This document shows positions 61,615 through 64,000 of a stretch of 64,000 nt of DNA, one piece after another. Position numbers and translations under genes: made by a program. Location of the stretch: NCBI RefSeq assembly GCF_013283875.1, contig NZ_CP054139.1, positions 3,286,001-3,350,000 of the forward strand, in the 5' to 3' direction. Under the pieces are notes generated by a model. The model saw nothing but the letters and a program-made list of their open reading frames with translations. It searched no databases and was not told where the DNA came from. Each line of letters begins with the position of its first letter. Position 1 is the first letter of the stretch. The stretch is from Mucilaginibacter mali. GTDB lineage: Bacteria; Bacteroidota; Bacteroidia; Sphingobacteriales; Sphingobacteriaceae.

Positions 61615-62895
61615 ATGAGAAAAGCCTTTTTGCTGATAGTTGCCTGCATCACTATGCTATCGACATCAGCACAAACCCGTCCAGCCGCCACCTATACCCT
61701 TTTAAAACCCGACCGCGTTTTCGACGGTACACAAATGCACAGCAACTGGGTAGTATTGGTTTATGGTAAACGCATCATGAGCGCGGGCGAGGCTGCTACT
61801 ATACAGGTACCACCAGCGGCCAAGATAATCGAATTAAAAGGCATGACCCTTATGCCCGGCATGATCGAGGGGCACTCGCACATGTTTCTGCACCCCTATA
61901 ACCAAACCCCGTGGAACGACCAGGTATTAATAGAAAGCCGTGCCGAACGTACCGCCCGCGCCGTAAACCATGTACGCGAAACGCTGATGGCGGGCTTTAC
62001 ATCCGCCCGCGATTTGGGTACTGAAGGGGCGATGTATGATGATGTGGGCTTAAAAGAAGCCATTAACAAAGGGGTGATCCCTGGTCCGCGGCTACAGGTG
62101 GCTACCCGGGCTATCGTGGCTACCGGTAGCTATGGACCTAAAGGTTATAACGATCAAACCGAAGCCGGCATCCCCAAAGGTGCTGAAGAAGCCGATGGTG
62201 TTGACGCGCTTACCCGGGTGGTACGGTCGCAAATTGGCAATGGCGCCGATGTGGTAAAACTTTATGCTGATTACCGCTGGGGCGCAAATGAAACGGCGGC
62301 ACCAACTTTTACTGTTGATGAACTGAAACTGGCCGTGCAGGTGGCTTCAAGCAGTGGCAGGTACGTAGTGGTACATTCCAGTACCGAAGAGGGCATGCGC
62401 CGCAGCATTGAAGCCGGTGTGCGTACCATTGAACACGGCGACGGAGGAACGCCCGAACTATTTAAGCTGATGAAGGAAAAAGGCATAGCCCTGTGCCCAA
62501 CCCTCAACGCCACCGAATCGATATCGAGCTACAAAGGCTGGAAAAAAGGCACCGACCCTGATCCAAGCGGCGTTAAGCAGAAACACAAGATATTTACCGA
62601 CGCGCTGAAAGCCGGCGTTACCATTTGCATGGGCGGCGATGTGGGCGTATTTGCCCATGGCGATAATGCCAACGAGATGCTACTGATGGTAGAGTATGGC
62701 ATGAAACCGTTGGATGTGCTGCGGTCGGCCACATCGGTGAACGCGCTGCAATTTGGCATGAAGAATTTGGGCGAGATAAAATCACTGTTCACCGCCGACC
62801 TGATTGCTGTAGATGGCGACCCATCTACCGATATTAAGGCGGTGAAACAGATAAAACTGGTAATGAAGGATGGTGTAATTTATAAACAGCCCTAA
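61615..62895 (+). CDS. Secreted amidohydrolase family protein (imidazolonepropionase-like)
   Basis: 426 residues with a signal peptide (about 1-20). Metal-site motifs of the amidohydrolase superfamily: GMIEGHSHMFLHP (HxH), VKLYADYRWG (Lys), YVVVHSSTEEG (His), IEHGDGGTPE (His) and MGGDVGVFAHGDN (Asp). Secreted members cleave dipeptides or cyclic amides; the substrate here is unknown. Two bases separate its stop from the GNAT gene, so they form an operon. Confidence 0.9.
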   Translation: MRKAFLLIVACITMLSTSAQTRPAATYTLLKPDRVFDGTQMHSNWVVLVYGKRIMSAGEAATIQVPPAAKIIELKGMTLMPGMIEGHSHMFLHPYNQTPWNDQVLIESRAERTARAVNHVRETLMAGFTSARDLGTEGAMYDDVGLKEAINKGVIPGPRLQVATRAIVATGSYGPKGYNDQTEAGIPKGAEEADGVDALTRVVRSQIGNGADVVKLYADYRWGANETAAPTFTVDELKLAVQVASSSGRYVVVHSSTEEGMRRSIEAGVRTIEHGDGGTPELFKLMKEKGIALCPTLNATESISSYKGWKKGTDPDPSGVKQKHKIFTDALKAGVTICMGGDVGVFAHGDNANEMLLMVEYGMKPLDVLRSATSVNALQFGMKNLGEIKSLFTADLIAVDGDPSTDIKAVKQIKLVMKDGVIYKQP

Positions 62896-62897
62896 AA

Positions 62898-63434
62898 ATG
62901 ACCATCGATTTAAACCCATTCCCGGTACTGGCAACAGACCGGCTTGTATTGCGTAAGCTAGACCTATCGGATAACGAAGCATTGTTAAAGCTACGCTCGG
63001 ATGAAAGCGTGAACCGTTATCTCGACCGACCACCAACTAACAGTATCGCCGATGCTGAAGCTTTCATACATAAGATAGCCGCTATCATACAAAACCAACA
63101 CGGCATCTATTGGGCCATCACCCTGAAAGATGAAGATGCGCTTATCGGCACTATCTGCTTTTGGAATTTTAATCACGAAAAACGAATGGCTGATATTGGC
63201 TATGAACTTATGCCTCAATACCAGGGACAGGGGTTTATGCAGGAAGCACTTGCCAAAGTCTTAGCCTACGCGTTCGATACCATGCAGTTGAAGGTTATTA
63301 CCGGGCTTATACATCCGGAAAATGAAAGATCCATACAAGCGCTAAAGCGGAATGGTTTTATTTTGGATAAAACCAATGAAATTGTGAGTAAAGAAGATGC
63401 GGGTGTAGAAGCCGTTTATGTGCTGAATAAATAA
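62898..63434 (+). CDS. GNAT N-acetyltransferase (RimJ/RimL type)
   Basis: 178 residues. ATDRLVLRKLDLSDNEALLKL at the N terminus, WAITLKDEDALIGTICFWN, ADIGYELMPQYQGQGFMQEALAKVL (acetyl-CoA pyrophosphate loop QGQG) and LIHPENERSIQALKRNGFIL are the RimJ/RimL pattern. Acetylates N termini of proteins or small amines; target unknown. Co-transcribed with the amidohydrolase gene (2-bp gap). Confidence 0.9.
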   Translation: MTIDLNPFPVLATDRLVLRKLDLSDNEALLKLRSDESVNRYLDRPPTNSIADAEAFIHKIAAIIQNQHGIYWAITLKDEDALIGTICFWNFNHEKRMADIGYELMPQYQGQGFMQEALAKVLAYAFDTMQLKVITGLIHPENERSIQALKRNGFILDKTNEIVSKEDAGVEAVYVLNK

Positions 63435-63476
63435 TATCCTGTAGTAATAAAAATTTAATCCAGCATCATTTTTACG

Positions 63477-63484
63477 TATATTTG
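63477..63484 (+). promoter_or_regulatory. -7 box TATATTTG of the vapBC operon
   Basis: Exact match to the Bacteroidota TAnnTTTG element, 25 bp before the vapB ATG. No clear -33 TTTG is present. Confidence 0.45.
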
Positions 63485-63509
63485 TGTATAAAATTTAATT
63501 TTTAGGTGT

Positions 63510-63689
63510 ATGAGAACTAATATAGATATAGACGATGCATTGATGCTGAAGGCGCAAAAATTAAGCAAGTTAAAAACCAAAAAAGACGTAGTTGAAAACG
63601 CGTTAAAAATATATGTGCAACTTGAAAATCAAAAAAAACTGCTGGAGCTAAGAGGCAAAGTAGAGATAGACGACGAAGCGTATAAATAA
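63510..63689 (+). CDS. vapB: VapB-type antitoxin
   Basis: 59 residues: MRTNIDIDDALMLKAQKLSK and KKDVVENALKIYVQLENQKK. A ribbon-helix-helix N terminus of the MRTNIDIDD type is characteristic of VapB antitoxins of the DUF2191 kind. The acidic C terminus (VEIDDEAYK) would wrap the toxin. Its TAA overlaps the vapC ATG by one base, so the two are coupled. The RHH dimer should repress its own promoter. Confidence 0.85.
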   Translation: MRTNIDIDDALMLKAQKLSKLKTKKDVVENALKIYVQLENQKKLLELRGKVEIDDEAYK

Positions 63690-64000
63690 TGGAGCAGATA
63701 TTAATTGACACCTCTGTCTGGATAAACTTCTTTAAAAACATTAAAACACCGGCTTGCGATTTCTTAGAAAACAATATCGGTAATATGATCATTACTACTT
63801 GCCCAACTATAACACAAGAAGTATTGCAAGGAATAGTATCTGATAAGGAAGAGAAAAAGATAAAGGCATACTTTGACAGCTTTGACCGACTGGTTGAAGA
63901 ACCTTATCAAATCGCCATGGAAGCAGCAGAATTATACAGGTATTTGAGGAAGCATGGGGTCACAATAAGAAAACCTAACGATTGCCTTATAGCAATGTAT
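63689..64000 (+). CDS. vapC: VapC-type PIN-domain toxin ribonuclease (3' truncated by window)
   Basis: 104 residues are visible. PIN acidic residues are present: MEQILIDTSVWINFFK (first Asp), TITQEVLQGI (Glu) and RKPNDCLIAMY (Asp at the cut end). VapC toxins cleave tRNA or rRNA when VapB is degraded. The last part of the gene lies outside the window. Confidence 0.88.
   Translation, partial: MEQILIDTSVWINFFKNIKTPACDFLENNIGNMIITTCPTITQEVLQGIVSDKEEKKIKAYFDSFDRLVEEPYQIAMEAAELYRYLRKHGVTIRKPNDCLIAMY

Overview
The window reads as chromosomal DNA of a Bacteroidota bacterium, most likely a soil or plant-associated member of the Sphingobacteriaceae (Mucilaginibacter/Pedobacter type). This rests on a SusC/SusD pair with a hybrid two-component regulator, DUF6443-type RHS proteins, an ECF sigma factor with its anti-sigma-like partner, -7 boxes of the TAnnTTTG kind, moderate GC and many dispersed palindromic repeats. 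The genus is inference. I saw no rRNA, tRNA, CRISPR array or prophage.

Layout. 1-0.5 kb: 3' end of a Crp/Fnr regulator. 0.6-19.8 kb (minus strand): a polysaccharide utilisation locus for acetylated and methylated pectin. The hybrid sensor/AraC regulator (15396-19793) is followed by SusC, SusD, a DUF4957/DUF5123 beta-helix lipoprotein, a CE8 pectinesterase, a GH2 enzyme, a CE12 rhamnogalacturonan acetylesterase and a DUF5703/GH95-like enzyme. The SusC/SusD proteins would import oligomers that the esterases and glycosidases trim. 20-22.8 kb (plus): CE4 deacetylase, RibD-like reductase, DUF4184 membrane protein and SRPBCC protein. 22.8-28.5 kb (minus): outer-membrane protein, CE7 esterase, large TPR protein and acyltransferase. 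28.7-31.1 kb: a DUF559 endonuclease flanked by palindromes, a TIGR01212 radical SAM protein and a papain-like protein that has lost its catalytic residues.

31.2-33.0 kb: a two-gene operon of a bactofilin and an actin-like protein whose phosphate-1 motif lies at the C terminus rather than the N terminus. It appears to be a circularly permuted actin. 33.7-37.2 kb: a redox/signalling cassette (UBP zinc finger, response regulator fused to a thioredoxin-reductase-like flavoprotein, cNMP-domain histidine kinase). 37.5-41.6 kb: a fused B12-dependent acyl-CoA mutase (IcmF type) that carries in-frame palindromic repeats and a complete in-frame DUF559 endonuclease domain. 41.6-43.5 kb: a palindrome cluster and two small genes.

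43.6-51.7 kb: a beta-glycan synthase cluster with a GT-C-like membrane protein, a GT2 synthase with an N-terminal GspE/MshEN-like domain, a BcsB-like protein, a histidine kinase and a divergent GH5 glucanase. 51.7-57.1 kb: an RHS polymorphic toxin with an HNH-like tip, a likely immunity gene, RHS fragments in scrambled order and a second immunity-like gene. 57.6-63.4 kb: a di-haem peroxidase, an outer-membrane protein/anti-sigma/ECF sigma operon, an amidohydrolase and a GNAT acetyltransferase. 63.5-64.0 kb: a VapBC toxin-antitoxin pair, with VapC cut by the window end.

The most unusual items are the permuted actin-bactofilin pair and the DUF559 endonuclease embedded in frame in the mutase. 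A second, free-standing DUF559 gene bordered by palindromes lies about 11 kb away.
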